In this document: piece after piece, positions 42,225 to 51,819 of the stretch
How the letters are laid out: every line of letters begins with the position of its first letter
Numbering within the stretch: position 1 is the stretch's first letter
NCBI GenBank assembly: GCA_016714025.1
Contig: JADJOB010000002.1
Span: forward strand, 727,501 to 791,500
From: Saprospiraceae bacterium
Lineage (GTDB): Bacteria; Bacteroidota; Bacteroidia; Chitinophagales; Saprospiraceae
Length of the DNA: 64,000 nucleotides
Direction of reading: 5' to 3'
Notes under the pieces: model-generated
Database searches by the model: none
What the model was told of the DNA's origin: nothing
Seen by the model: only the letters and a program-made list of their open reading frames with translations
Position numbers and translations under genes: made by a program

Positions 42225-43124
42225 CTATTTAGAATCGAGAATTACCGGCGCGTGTTTATCCATCACGATCACCTTTGCATTGGTAGAATGGACTAATCCC
42301 TGGTATGCTTTGATCCATTCGTATTGCAGTTGTTTGTCGGTAAGGGTTGCATTGATGATTTTTTGATAATCAGCGATCCCTTGAGCTTCGACGCGTTTAC
42401 GTTCAGCTTCTTGTTTTTCTTTTTGAAGGATGAAAATCATTTTTTGTGCATCTTGTTCGGCACTGATTTTTTCTTCAATAGTTGTTCTAACCGATTCTGG
42501 TAAGGTAATATTTCTAACCAGCAATTGTTCGAGTTCCAGGCCGCGAGATAAAAAATCGGCTTCTATGCTTTTGTAAATACGTTGTTGGAATTCATCCCGT
42601 TTTATTGAAAACAATTCAATTGCCTGATAGTATACTGCATTGTCTCTGATTTTTGTACGTGAGATCGGTCTTACAATTTTATCAACGTAATCTGCGCCGA
42701 TTTCCTGGATGATTCTAGGTGCTTCACTCTTTTTCAAGCGAAATAAAACAGTAAGATCTATGACAACTTCCAAACCGTCAGAAGTAAGAACACGAATCGC
42801 ATCGTCCCCAGATTTAATTCCTTCATCAAGCACTCCGCTCATGGTATAGTTTTGGGTTTTAACATCAAGACGTACAATTTCCAACAAGGGGTTGACAACA
42901 TGCAAGCCACTTTCTAAAATGTCAGGTTGAACTTTACCAAACAACTTCTTAACCCCAATTCGTCCTGCATCAATTTGAATGACAGCAGAAAACAGGAAAC
43001 CAAAAATTATTAACGCGGCACCGAGGGTTCTCAGGATTCGGTTAAACCGGTTAATTGTGTTGTCAGGATTGCGAAGAAAAAAACTGACAAAAAGCAAGAT
43101 AATTCCAATCGACATTAAAGCCAT
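42225..43124 (-). CDS. SPFH/prohibitin-type membrane protein
   Basis: A 299-residue protein from the ATG at 43124. Two N-terminal hydrophobic segments (MSIGIILLFVSFFL, LGAALIIFGFLFSAVIQI) anchor a Band-7/SPFH domain (GRIGVKKLFGKVQPDILESGLHVVNPLLEIVRLDVKTQNYTM, SRGLELEQLLVRNITLP), followed by a long charged coiled coil and a helix. Band-7 proteins organise membrane microdomains and often regulate proteases. The ATG was preferred over a TTG eight codons upstream. It is convergent with the M48 gene. Confidence 0.9.
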   Translation of the reverse strand: MALMSIGIILLFVSFFLRNPDNTINRFNRILRTLGAALIIFGFLFSAVIQIDAGRIGVKKLFGKVQPDILESGLHVVNPLLEIVRLDVKTQNYTMSGVLDEGIKSGDDAIRVLTSDGLEVVIDLTVLFRLKKSEAPRIIQEIGADYVDKIVRPISRTKIRDNAVYYQAIELFSIKRDEFQQRIYKSIEADFLSRGLELEQLLVRNITLPESVRTTIEEKISAEQDAQKMIFILQKEKQEAERKRVEAQGIADYQKIINATLTDKQLQYEWIKAYQGLVHSTNAKVIVMDKHAPVILDSK

Positions 43125-43215
43125 ATTCTGTGTATTTTGATTTAACAACGCTAAGATACTCCCAGGAGTTCCGCAATGTACTGATCTATTTGGATTCTGC
43201 CGTTTGCTTTTGGCT

Positions 43216-43223
43216 TACCTTTG
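43216..43223 (+). promoter_or_regulatory. -7 box TACCTTTG before the GT4 gene
   Basis: TACCTTTG matches TAnnTTTG and lies 22 nt before the TTG start at 43245. A TTTG occurs about 23 nt upstream, slightly outside the preferred 19-21 nt spacing. Confidence 0.4.
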
Positions 43224-43244
43224 GGCTTTTAATAGGCGAGGCTG

Positions 43245-44369
43245 TTGATAATTGCTGTAAATGCACGGTTTTTAATTCAGGGAAAACTTGAAGGAATAGG
43301 CTGGTATACGTATCAGATATTGAAAAATATGGTTGAAAGCCATCCGGAGCATCAGTACATTTTCTTTTTTGACAGAACCTACGATCCCGAATTTATTTTT
43401 AATGATTCTGTAAAACCAGTTGTTTTAAAACCGGCAGCCAGGCATCCCTTTTTATGGTATTGGTGGTTTGAGAAGGCCATACCAGGAGCATTAAAAGCTT
43501 GCAAAGCTGATGTTTTTTTGAGTCCTGACGGTTATTTGTCTTTGTCGGTGGATATACCTCAATATTTAGTGGTACACGATATAGCTTACATACATTTTCC
43601 AGAACAAGTGCCTTTACTGGTTAGGAAGTATTATCAGTATTTCGTTCCCAAACACATTGAAAAAGCGAAACATATTTTTGCGGTTTCTGAAGCAACCCGA
43701 AAAGACATTCTGACACAATTTGGATGTGCTCCAAACAAAATCAGCATTGCTTACAATGGGGTTCGCGCTATGTTTGAACCATTGTCTGAAGCGATTCAAC
43801 AGGAAGTTCGTGACCGGTACAGTCAATCCAAAAGATATTTTTTATTTGTTGGAGCGATTCATCCGCGTAAAAATCTTGCTAAGCTTATTCAGGCTTTTGA
43901 TTTGTTTTGTTTAAAAACGAAAACGGATATGCATTTGCTGTTGGTTGGCAGAAAGGCCTGGATGACAGCTGAAACAGAGGCATTTTTGCAAAGCAGTCCA
44001 AATAAAATGCGCATTCAATATTACCCTTATATGGAGACTGATCAACTGGCTCAGCTGACTGCCTCCGCATTTGCGGCTATCAATCCATCGCTGTTGGAAG
44101 GATTTGGGGTGCCGGTACTGGAAGCGTTGAATTGCGATATACCTGTATTGGTTTCCAATGCATTTTCATTGCCAGAGGTGGCGGGCCCGGGAGCTTATTT
44201 GTTTGATCCAATGGATGAAGAATCAATGGCCCAAAGTATGATAGCATCTATTGATGATCCAGGTCGTAAAGAGCGAATAGAACAGGGACGGGTTCATAAA
44301 AATTTGTTTGATTGGAAGAAGAGTGCAGAACAGATTTATCAATGCATAACGGGTAATTTGAAAATCTGA
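43245..44369 (+). CDS. Glycosyltransferase family 4 (group 1)
   Basis: A 374-residue GT-B enzyme starting at TTG (MIIAVNARFLIQGKLEGIGWYTYQIL, the family-4 nucleotide-sugar start). The C-terminal nucleotide-binding half has FVGAIHPRKNLAKLIQAFDLF and INPSLLEGFGVPVLEALNCD, in which the EX7E motif is complete. It is cytosolic. Lacking neighbours of the glycan pathway on this strand, its product is unknown. It lies between the SPFH gene and the Omp28-like gene. Confidence 0.92.
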   Translation: MIIAVNARFLIQGKLEGIGWYTYQILKNMVESHPEHQYIFFFDRTYDPEFIFNDSVKPVVLKPAARHPFLWYWWFEKAIPGALKACKADVFLSPDGYLSLSVDIPQYLVVHDIAYIHFPEQVPLLVRKYYQYFVPKHIEKAKHIFAVSEATRKDILTQFGCAPNKISIAYNGVRAMFEPLSEAIQQEVRDRYSQSKRYFLFVGAIHPRKNLAKLIQAFDLFCLKTKTDMHLLLVGRKAWMTAETEAFLQSSPNKMRIQYYPYMETDQLAQLTASAFAAINPSLLEGFGVPVLEALNCDIPVLVSNAFSLPEVAGPGAYLFDPMDEESMAQSMIASIDDPGRKERIEQGRVHKNLFDWKKSAEQIYQCITGNLKI

Positions 44370-44615
44370 AGGATTTATAGTGAAAATTAACGAAGCTAAA
44401 ATCCTTCATGATACTTCATTATGCATTCATATTTAATCAAGCATTTACAGGATTAAACTCGTGGTTTAAGTAAAAGCAAGCTCCGGTTAAAGAGTTATAA
44501 AAATCCTAATAATATAAATAATATTGGTTGTCAATTTATAATAAATACATATTATGTATATGTGTTAAAACGAAAGCTGTTAATAAATTGACAATAAATT
44601 CAGGTATAAAATGAT

Positions 44616-44623
44616 TATGTTTG
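44616..44623 (+). promoter_or_regulatory. -7 box TATGTTTG before the Omp28-like gene
   Basis: TATGTTTG matches TAnnTTTG 17 nt before the ATG at 44640, giving a short leader. A hairpin-forming pair (GAAGGATTT and AAATCCTTC, 44368-44407) after the previous gene may mark the end of that transcript. Confidence 0.4.
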
Positions 44624-44639
44624 TCTAAAATTTATTCAA

Positions 44640-46697
44640 ATGAAGCGACTTTACCTATTTCTCTCATTTTTATTTTGTTTGGGCATACTGGAAGCTCAAT
44701 ATTATTACCTGCCTTATCCAAAAATTGGAAAAAACCCAGGTGAATTAAACAAAGACAACGAGTATCCTCCTGGTGGTGGACTGCCTGCAGGATGGACTAC
44801 AATTATGACAGGACCTCAGGCTTCCGGTAACTGGACTGCAGCCATTAATTTACCGATTACCTTTTACTTTAATGGAGCGTTGGTTACTAAATTTAAAGCA
44901 AGTAGCAGCGGGGTGGTAACTTTTAATACAAAAACTGCTTTGAAAGTTGATTCGAATAATGTTGCTTTACCAAGCGCACTGATTCCTGACAGTTCAATAT
45001 GCATTTGGGGATTGCGTTGTGCAACTGGTGATTACATTGTTACCAAAACTTTTGGAACAAAACCAAATCGTCAGTTTTGGATTCAATACAATTCTTATAG
45101 TGAACCCAATCTTAAAGCAGGTTGGATTTATGCATCAGTTGTATTGGAAGAAACCACCAATAAAATTTATTTAGTAGATCAACGGACACAATGTGTGTTT
45201 AACAGTGCAGTGTGTCAGGATAAAACAAATATTACTTTAGGTGTTCAGGTGGATGCAAACTACGCGGTCATGGTAGATGGATCACCAGATTATAAAAGTG
45301 ATAATCTGAATAACTTTTTAGTTGATGATAATACTTATTATGAGTTTATTCAGGGTACTCAATCTCAGGAAGATGTACTTGGATTGCAACATGATTTTAA
45401 AAGATATTATCTGACCAAAGATTTTCCATTGACGGTAAACGGAACATTCCGCAATACAGGATCGACAATTGTTTCAAAAGTGGTTTATAACTACAATGTA
45501 GACAATGGTCCAATTGTATCAAAAGAAATTACGGGACTGAATGCAGCTCCTTTATCAGATTTTCAAGTGAGCCATCCGGATGTTTGGGCTTCTGCAGCAA
45601 AAGGAGTTTATACAGTAAAATCCTGGATTAGTTTGGTAAATGATAATCCAACCGGAACCATTGCGGATGATACCATCCGTACGATTGTAAATGTGAATGA
45701 CACATCTATTACACGTAAATTGATGCATGAGAATTTTTCTTCTTCAACCTGTCCACCTTGTAAACCAGGCAATGAAACCATGCATGCAGTGCAGAGTAAT
45801 TTTCCGGACTTGTATACTGAGTTAAACTATCATTATTATTTCCCTGGCACAGGAGATCCTTATTATACACAAGAAGCACGTGACCGTGGAAATTATTATG
45901 GTGGTGTAAATGCAATTCCTGCTTTGTTTTTAGATGGTACCACAAATATCAATCCGAATGGATATACTGTTCCACAATTTGCTGAATTGCAGGAAATCCC
46001 TGCTTTTTATCAAATCAATCCAAGTGGTACTGTAAATGGTCAAAAAATTGATGTAAGCATCGAAATCCAAACTATAGCACCGGTAACTGCAACGACCCGC
46101 TTGAATGTAGCCATTGCAGAAAAGCGTACTGTTAAGAATATAAAAACAAATGGAGAAACTGAATTTCCCCATGTAATGAAAAAATTAATTCCGAGTTCTG
46201 CCGGAACGCTGGTTGGTGCAGTGCCAGCTGAGTCAAGTAAAACCATAAATCTGACCTGGACCGTACCAGGTGCATATCGGTTACCATTGGATGCGCAAAC
46301 AGCCAATATTATTAATTTAGCAACAGAACACAGCATTGAAGATTTTACCAATTTGGAAGTGATTGCCTGGTTACAGGAAAGTGATAAGAGCGTTTTACAA
46401 TCCAATTCAGCAGATCTAGTGTTTGTGGTTGGAACCAATCAAAAAGTTGAGAAAAAGGAAATCAGTGTAAATCCAAATCCTGCGAGTTCTTACTTTTTTA
46501 TCAATATGAGTTCTTTCAATCGCGATGAATTGCTCCGCGTATTGGTTGCAGATGAAACTGGAAAATTGGTCTATGCTGAAAAGACAGATCTTTCTTCTTT
46601 ATTTGTCAACACATCGGGATGGACTCCTGGATTATATCATATCAAAGTGGTTGGTAAAAATCAGGAAGCAAATCAGAAGATACTGGTTATAGAATAA
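44640..46697 (+). CDS. Omp28-related secreted protein with thioredoxin-like CPPC and T9SS domain
   Basis: A 685-residue exported protein with signal peptide MKRLYLFLSFLFCLGILEA. The first ~230 residues are beta-rich. A C-P-P-C pair at about residues 371-374 (SSTCPPCKPGNETMH) followed by the conserved GDPYYTQEARDRGNYYG and NAIPALFLDG segments is the Omp28-related/thioredoxin-like domain. The C-terminal ~85 residues are a type A sorting domain (NPNPASSYFFINM, LYHIKVVGKNQE). In Bacteroidota these proteins are outer-membrane-exposed and of unknown function. A strong intrinsic terminator follows. Confidence 0.88.
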   Translation: MKRLYLFLSFLFCLGILEAQYYYLPYPKIGKNPGELNKDNEYPPGGGLPAGWTTIMTGPQASGNWTAAINLPITFYFNGALVTKFKASSSGVVTFNTKTALKVDSNNVALPSALIPDSSICIWGLRCATGDYIVTKTFGTKPNRQFWIQYNSYSEPNLKAGWIYASVVLEETTNKIYLVDQRTQCVFNSAVCQDKTNITLGVQVDANYAVMVDGSPDYKSDNLNNFLVDDNTYYEFIQGTQSQEDVLGLQHDFKRYYLTKDFPLTVNGTFRNTGSTIVSKVVYNYNVDNGPIVSKEITGLNAAPLSDFQVSHPDVWASAAKGVYTVKSWISLVNDNPTGTIADDTIRTIVNVNDTSITRKLMHENFSSSTCPPCKPGNETMHAVQSNFPDLYTELNYHYYFPGTGDPYYTQEARDRGNYYGGVNAIPALFLDGTTNINPNGYTVPQFAELQEIPAFYQINPSGTVNGQKIDVSIEIQTIAPVTATTRLNVAIAEKRTVKNIKTNGETEFPHVMKKLIPSSAGTLVGAVPAESSKTINLTWTVPGAYRLPLDAQTANIINLATEHSIEDFTNLEVIAWLQESDKSVLQSNSADLVFVVGTNQKVEKKEISVNPNPASSYFFINMSSFNRDELLRVLVADETGKLVYAEKTDLSSLFVNTSGWTPGLYHIKVVGKNQEANQKILVIE

Positions 46698-46733
46698 ATG
46701 GCATAGAGCATATTATTCAATAAATTAAAGATT

Positions 46734-46764
46734 AGCCATCGGTGAATTCACCGATGGCTTTTTT
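46734..46764 (+). terminator. Intrinsic terminator after the Omp28-like gene
   Basis: AGCCATCGGTGAATTCACCG forms one arm with its perfect partner (total stem of about 12 bp centred on GAATTC) and is followed by TTTTTT. It is 36 nt past the stop codon. Confidence 0.85.
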
Positions 46765-46803
46765 ATTGGCATGAAAAATAATTATTGGCTTAATAGATTG
46801 GAT

Positions 46804-46811
46804 TAATTTTG
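46804..46811 (+). promoter_or_regulatory. -7 box TAATTTTG directly before tmk
   Basis: TAATTTTG matches TAnnTTTG only 8 nt before the tmk ATG, which would place the transcription start almost at the start codon (leaderless or near-leaderless message). No good -33 box was seen. Confidence 0.4.
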
Positions 46812-46818
46812 TTTCAAG

Positions 46819-47451
46819 ATGAATTTAGCAGACAAACGGTTTATCGTATTTGAAGGAATTGATGGTTGTGGAAAGAGTACGCAAGCAAAACTATTGACTG
46901 AGCGATTGAATCTGGTAGGAATTCCCGTGCATTTAACTGCAGAACCCAGTTCGCGTCCAATTGGAAAAATGATTCGTGATATTTTTGCACATCGCATGGA
47001 AGCAGATGAGCGAACGATCGCAGCTTTATTTGTGGCCGACCGATTGGACCACGTCATCAATCATGAAGAAGGAATTCGCACTAAACTGGAGCAAGGTTTT
47101 ACTGTAATCTGCGACCGGTATTATTTATCATCCTATGCTTACCAGGGCAGTTTGGTTCCATTGGATTGGGTCATGAAAGCCAATGCGCTCAGTGTTGAAT
47201 TAGCCAAACCTGCGCTTCATATTTTTATTGATATCCCAGTTGAACTGAGTATGGAGCGAATTTCAAAGTCCAGAGCTCAGCTTGAACCTTATGAAACCCA
47301 TGAAAACCTGGTCCGTGTCAGAGCAGCATATCTCAAGGTAATTGAGTTACTAAAAAACGAAGATCACATAGTAACCATTGACGGGACGCAATCTATAGAT
47401 TGGATTGCAGAACAAATTTGGAAAGCAGTTGAGGAAGTCAGCAGTCTATAA
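46819..47451 (+). CDS. tmk: Thymidylate kinase
   Basis: A 210-residue nucleoside monophosphate kinase that phosphorylates dTMP to dTDP. The P-loop FEGIDGCGKST (residues 11-21) is the family motif, followed by a DRY-type catalytic segment (CDRYYLSSYAYQGS) and the lid region (SKSRAQLEPYE). The length is typical. The last codons and stop lie in an AGTCAGCAGTCTATAA word also seen in the intergenic repeats of this window. It is convergent with the sigma factor gene (21 nt). Confidence 0.97.
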   Translation: MNLADKRFIVFEGIDGCGKSTQAKLLTERLNLVGIPVHLTAEPSSRPIGKMIRDIFAHRMEADERTIAALFVADRLDHVINHEEGIRTKLEQGFTVICDRYYLSSYAYQGSLVPLDWVMKANALSVELAKPALHIFIDIPVELSMERISKSRAQLEPYETHENLVRVRAAYLKVIELLKNEDHIVTIDGTQSIDWIAEQIWKAVEEVSSL

Positions 47452-47472
47452 TCAGCAGACAGTAAAGTCCAA

Positions 47473-48009
47473 TTAATTTTCTAATGCAGCAATGTCCTCA
47501 TAAATTGCATAATGACCTGCAATCATATTTTTAAGGGCTTTGCGTGCAAAGAAAATGCGGCTTTTTACGGTACCCAGTGGTAATTTTAGTTCATCAGCAA
47601 TTTCCTGATATTTATAACCGTGATAATAGCGAAGGAAAGGAATTTTCAAACTATCATCCAGACTTTCAACCATACCATTTAACTCCTTCATCATAATATC
47701 TGAATCTGCTCTGTTTAATACAGAGTTATTGATCGAGTTAAGGTAGTATTGATTATCGCTATGATCATTAATAACACCGCCTTTAACTTTCCGGCGATAA
47801 TTATTAATGAAGATATTCTTCATAATGGTAATTAACCAAGCTTTGAAATTGGTACCAGGTTGAAATTTATCTTTATTAGACAATGCCCGGAATGCAGTTT
47901 CCTGACATAAATCTTTGGCATCTTCTGAATCTTTGGTTAAGCTATAAGCAAAATTCTGAAGGGTTTGTGTCTGCTTATCTAACAAATTATAAAACTCTAC
48001 AGTCGACAT
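47473..48009 (-). CDS. ECF-type RNA polymerase sigma factor
   Basis: A 178-residue sigma-70 family factor from the ATG at 48009 (MSTVEFYNLLDKQTQTLQNFAYSLTKDSEDAKDL); an upstream extension is rejected. Region 2 is DAKDLCQETAFRALSNKDKF with KAWLITIMKNIFINNYRRK, and region 4 is KIPFLRYYHGYKYQEIADELKLPLGTVKSRIFFARKAL, the HTH that contacts the -35 element. No anti-sigma gene adjoins. The length and C-terminal layout fit the ECF class. A -7 box lies upstream. Confidence 0.92.
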   Translation of the reverse strand: MSTVEFYNLLDKQTQTLQNFAYSLTKDSEDAKDLCQETAFRALSNKDKFQPGTNFKAWLITIMKNIFINNYRRKVKGGVINDHSDNQYYLNSINNSVLNRADSDIMMKELNGMVESLDDSLKIPFLRYYHGYKYQEIADELKLPLGTVKSRIFFARKALKNMIAGHYAIYEDIAALEN

Positions 48010-48026
48010 ATTTACTATTTTCTCTA

Positions 48027-48034
48027 CAAATTTA
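48027..48034 (-). promoter_or_regulatory. -7 box TAAATTTG before the sigma factor
   Basis: On the minus strand TAAATTTG (TAnnTTTG) lies 17 nt upstream of the ATG at 48009, giving a short leader. This supports starting the gene at 48009 rather than at 48072. Confidence 0.4.
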
Positions 48035-48185
48035 TTATTTTGTTTAATAAAAATGAAATTATACTTAAACAAAACTTGTTAAAATTTTGATAAATTGTAT
48101 AAAAATTGCCTAATTAATTGAAAATCAATTATTTTAAAAATTCTTACATTTTATCATCCGTTCAATAAAAAATGAAACAAGCTAT

Positions 48186-49289
48186 TTATTGCTGGGCTTT
48201 TCCCATTAGATAAGCTGCAATTGCCAGAAATACGAAATTGGGTAACCAGATTGCAAATATGGGAGGAAGCAGGTCATTATTGGCAAATGTGAGGGACATT
48301 TTCGACAAAAAGATATAAACGACCCCTAGAATGATGCCTGCAGCCAGATGTAATCCCATCCCTCCTCTAACTTTTCGGGTTGCAATACATGCCCCAATAA
48401 AAGATAAAATCAAGGTAGTAATCGGATCAGCGGTACGTCGTTGGCGTTCCACTTCGTATAATTTGCTGATTCCGGATCCTTTTAGCTTTTCTCTTTTAAT
48501 AAAACGTCCCAATTCGGAAGTTGTCATCATATCTTTTTGATTAGATATAAACACAAAGTCTTCCGGGTGTAAATTGAGTGCGGTATCTATAGAAACGCCC
48601 GATTTTACCTCAATATTTTCAGTGCTATCTCCAAAATTCCGAATGGTAATATCTTTTAATGTCCAAATATTGGGTTCACTTTTCCATTTGATGGTTTTTG
48701 CTTCCAGGGTTTGAACAATTTTTTCTTTTTCAAATTTCTCCATTTGAAAATCAATTCCACTGCTATCAGCTCCCTGATAATATCGCAAAAAAGCGCCAAC
48801 ATGAGGACCAATAAAAAAATGAATATTTCGGTCTCTGGATTTAATATTTCCAGGTCTAATGTACTTGTTATCAAAATCACGCAATACTTTATTTGATTTT
48901 GGAACGTAATAATGATTTCCTATCAAATGTATGGTTGTAAAAATTGCACCGGCCAATAAAAATGGTTTTAGCAATCTTTTAAAAGAAACTCCGGAACTAA
49001 ACAAAGGAATAATTTCTGTTTGTCCGGCCATTCTTGATGTAAAAAATATAACAGTTATCAATGCATATAAAGGAAATAGAAGTGAATTAATCCAGGGTAG
49101 GAAATTGAAATAATATTGCGAACTCACTTCCCAAAAACTTAAACCTTTCGAAATAAATTTATCGATGCGTTCACTTACATCAAAAACAACTGACAACATT
49201 GAAAACATCAACATGATAAATAAAAAAGTCCTTACATATTTTCCAATAATGTAACGGTCTACAATTTTAAGTCGCAACAAATCCCACAT
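48186..49289 (-). CDS. LptF/LptG family permease (YjgP/YjgQ)
   Basis: A 367-residue permease with N-terminal TM pair (IIGKYVRTFLFIMLMFSMLSVVFDV, FLPWINSLLFPLYALITVIFF), a periplasmic beta-jellyroll middle (about 120-260) and three C-terminal helices (TTLILSFIGACIATRKV, LAAGIILGVVYIFLS, FAIWLPNFVFLAIAAYLMG). With LptB and its partner it drives lipopolysaccharide from the inner membrane to the outer membrane. The second LptF/G is not in the window. Its ATG shares an A with the tgt stop codon, so it is co-translated with tgt. Confidence 0.93.
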   Translation of the reverse strand: MWDLLRLKIVDRYIIGKYVRTFLFIMLMFSMLSVVFDVSERIDKFISKGLSFWEVSSQYYFNFLPWINSLLFPLYALITVIFFTSRMAGQTEIIPLFSSGVSFKRLLKPFLLAGAIFTTIHLIGNHYYVPKSNKVLRDFDNKYIRPGNIKSRDRNIHFFIGPHVGAFLRYYQGADSSGIDFQMEKFEKEKIVQTLEAKTIKWKSEPNIWTLKDITIRNFGDSTENIEVKSGVSIDTALNLHPEDFVFISNQKDMMTTSELGRFIKREKLKGSGISKLYEVERQRRTADPITTLILSFIGACIATRKVRGGMGLHLAAGIILGVVYIFLSKMSLTFANNDLLPPIFAIWLPNFVFLAIAAYLMGKAQQ

Positions 49290-50425
49290 CAGCGTCTGGC
49301 ACTAATTACTGGAAGTATTTGATCTTTCCAATGTTTAAAATTATTTTTTAAAATTTGATTTCTTGATTCTTCCATCAACCACAAATAAAATCGCAAATTT
49401 TGCAAGCTTGCCAATTGAGCTCCCAATATTTCATTTGACATAATTAAATGTCTAAGATACGATTTACTGTGTTGTTGACTGGTTTGAAGGTCCAGCTTTT
49501 CATCAATCGGACTGAAATCATCTTTCCATTTTAGATTTCGGATGTGTATGATACCTTGTGTGGTGTAGATGATTCCATGGCGGGCATTGCGGGTAGGCAA
49601 AACACAATCAAAAAAGTCGATACCCCGTTCGATAGAATTCAATAAATTTTGAGGTGTTCCAACTCCCATCAAATAGCGGGCACTCTGCACCGGCATGTGT
49701 TGACAACAAATCGCAACCAATCGATTCAATTCTTCTTCTGGTTCGCCAACACTCAATCCACCAATTGCGTAAATCGGATTGCTGTATTGTGTAATTGCCT
49801 GAATTGATTCTATGCGAAGGTCTTCATAAACGGAACCTTGTGATATGGGTACATAACATTGACGGTGCCCGTACAGGGAATTTGTTTTTTCAAAATGATT
49901 AATACCTGCTTCCAGCCAACGATGGGTAATATTCATTGAGCGTCTGACATAAGCCCGTTCGGATGGATAAGGAGGACATTCATCCAATGCCATCATAATG
50001 TCTGAACCTAAACTGCGTTGGATATCAACCACACTGGCAGGAGTAAATAAATGCTTGGAGCCATCGATGTGCGAAGAAAATATCACTCCTTCTTCTTTTA
50101 TTTTTCGATTTGCGCTTAGTGAAAATACCTGATACCCTCCGCTGTCAGTAAGTAAGGGTTTGTCCCAATTCATGAATCCATGCAAACCACCTGCTTTTTC
50201 AATAATTTCAGTACCAGGACGCAGATAAAGGTGGTAGGTATTTCCAAGTATAATTTGGGCTTTTACGGCATGTTTTAATTCTGTTTGGTGAACGGCTTTT
50301 ACAGTAGCGGACGTGCCGACCGGCATAAAGATCGGTGTTTCGATTACACCATGATCTGTATAAAAGCTTCCAGCGCGAGCCTGGCAATTGGTATCTGTAG
50401 CAATCAGCTCAAAGCGAGATTTCAT
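49289..50425 (-). CDS. tgt: tRNA-guanosine(34) transglycosylase
   Basis: A 378-residue enzyme that exchanges the anticodon guanine of Asp/Asn/His/Tyr tRNAs for the queuosine precursor. Hallmarks are PVGTSATVKAVHQTELKHA, the LLTDSGGYQVFSL and MALDECPPYPS segments with the catalytic Asp, AIGGLSVGEP, and the zinc-binding region PTRNARHGIIYTT. Note that typical Tgt zinc motif CxCxxC is not evident after this stretch, which I could not resolve by eye. It follows rodA with TAA-ATG contact and shares an overlap with the lpt permease gene. Confidence 0.95.
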   Translation of the reverse strand: MKSRFELIATDTNCQARAGSFYTDHGVIETPIFMPVGTSATVKAVHQTELKHAVKAQIILGNTYHLYLRPGTEIIEKAGGLHGFMNWDKPLLTDSGGYQVFSLSANRKIKEEGVIFSSHIDGSKHLFTPASVVDIQRSLGSDIMMALDECPPYPSERAYVRRSMNITHRWLEAGINHFEKTNSLYGHRQCYVPISQGSVYEDLRIESIQAITQYSNPIYAIGGLSVGEPEEELNRLVAICCQHMPVQSARYLMGVGTPQNLLNSIERGIDFFDCVLPTRNARHGIIYTTQGIIHIRNLKWKDDFSPIDEKLDLQTSQQHSKSYLRHLIMSNEILGAQLASLQNLRFYLWLMEESRNQILKNNFKHWKDQILPVISARR

Positions 50426-51814
50426 TTAAGCTTTCCTTTGCATTTTTAATAAAACGCCGATCATCAGCGAAAATCCGATAAGGGCCGATCCTCCTTTACT
50501 AATAAAAGGCAATGGAATTCCGATGATGGGCACCAAACCCATTGTCATTCCAATATTAATGAGCACGTGAATAAACAACAGACCCGCTACACACAAGGCA
50601 TAGTTTGAAAAAAACTTTTTTTCGCTTCGCTGACTCATCAGGATGATTCGAAAAATTAAAATAAAAAACAGGATGATTACCGTTAATGAACCTAAAAACC
50701 CTTGTTCCTCTCCAATTGATGAAAAAATAAAATCAGTAGATTGTTCCGGTACAAATTTTAGTTTGGTCATGTTTCCATTTAAGTAGCCTTTACCAAAAAA
50801 TCCACCGGCACCGATTGCTACTTTGGATTGTAAGATGTTGTAAAGAGATCCTCTGGGGTCGCATTGCGACGGGGTCAGCCATACTTTGATCCGCTCTTGT
50901 TGGTGCGGTTCCAACCCATTGAAAAAATTTATAGAAGTATAACTAAACAAAGCAAGGATGCCAAAGCCAAAAGCAACGATCAAACTCAAACGTTCTTCTT
51001 TCGATTTCCATAAATAAATTAGAGAAACAAAAAGTAAAGCTCCAGCAATTAATAAAACCTGATAAAGCGGAATTATATAATTAAGTCCTATTAAACCGGA
51101 AATAAAAAGTAGAAATATGATCCATTGAAATTTAAAAGGTCTAAAATAATACCAACATAGTAAAAGCGATAAAATCAATAAACCCAATAATATAAATGGA
51201 ATGGGAAATAAAAACGAAAAAATAAATACAGCAAAAAACAATACAATAATCAGATAATAAAACTCATTAAGGCCTTCAATAAAAAGCAAAATAAAAAATG
51301 AAAGAAATGTCAAAGCAGAACCGGCATCAGGTTGGAGTAGAATAAAAAACACCGGTGCGAAAATAATTCCAAAAGAAATTAATTGATAATTGAGTTGTTT
51401 AAGATTGGTTTTGAAATAACTGAGATACGAACTTAAAGCCAGAGCGGTTCCAAATTTAGCAATTTCAGCAGGTTGAAGTGAAAGTCCACCAACATTTAAC
51501 CATGCTTTGGCGCCTTTAACTTCTACTCCAAATAGTAGTACAATAAGTAAAAGAAAAATTCCAAATCCATAAATGATATAAGCAAAGGTGTGCCAAAATT
51601 TTTCATCAATCCATTGACTTATAAAAAATAGTATTAAAGCGATGCCAATGTATAATGATTGCTTGGTAATTGGAACGGACAAATCAAATAAATCCCGATT
51701 AATATTTTGAGAATAGGTAACAGAATAAATGGAAAGCCAACCAATAATTATTAAGCTGAAATAAATTCCCAGTGTAATCCAATCATAATTTGCAGCCCGT
51801 GGTTTTCGAATCAT
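50426..51814 (-). CDS. rodA: Rod shape-determining protein RodA (SEDS glycosyltransferase)
   Basis: A 462-residue SEDS polymerase with about ten TM helices. It extends peptidoglycan from lipid II with a class B PBP partner. Family segments are KGAKAWLNVGGLSLQPAEIAK, LQPDAGSALTFLSFF, the periplasmic QSTDFIFSSIGEEQGFLGS and LVPIIGIPLPFISKGGSALIG. The protein is longer than many RodA because of an inserted hydrophobic stretch at about 210-300. It is in the middle of the secA-SPOR-rodA-tgt-lpt operon. Confidence 0.95.
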   Translation of the reverse strand: MIRKPRAANYDWITLGIYFSLIIIGWLSIYSVTYSQNINRDLFDLSVPITKQSLYIGIALILFFISQWIDEKFWHTFAYIIYGFGIFLLLIVLLFGVEVKGAKAWLNVGGLSLQPAEIAKFGTALALSSYLSYFKTNLKQLNYQLISFGIIFAPVFFILLQPDAGSALTFLSFFILLFIEGLNEFYYLIIVLFFAVFIFSFLFPIPFILLGLLILSLLLCWYYFRPFKFQWIIFLLFISGLIGLNYIIPLYQVLLIAGALLFVSLIYLWKSKEERLSLIVAFGFGILALFSYTSINFFNGLEPHQQERIKVWLTPSQCDPRGSLYNILQSKVAIGAGGFFGKGYLNGNMTKLKFVPEQSTDFIFSSIGEEQGFLGSLTVIILFFILIFRIILMSQRSEKKFFSNYALCVAGLLFIHVLINIGMTMGLVPIIGIPLPFISKGGSALIGFSLMIGVLLKMQRKA

Positions 51815-51819
51815 GGGTA

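Noticed and set aside
42225..43148. Start of the SPFH gene at a TTG at 43148
   Set aside because: The ATG at 43124 gives the usual start of the membrane segment; the longer form adds only polar residues.
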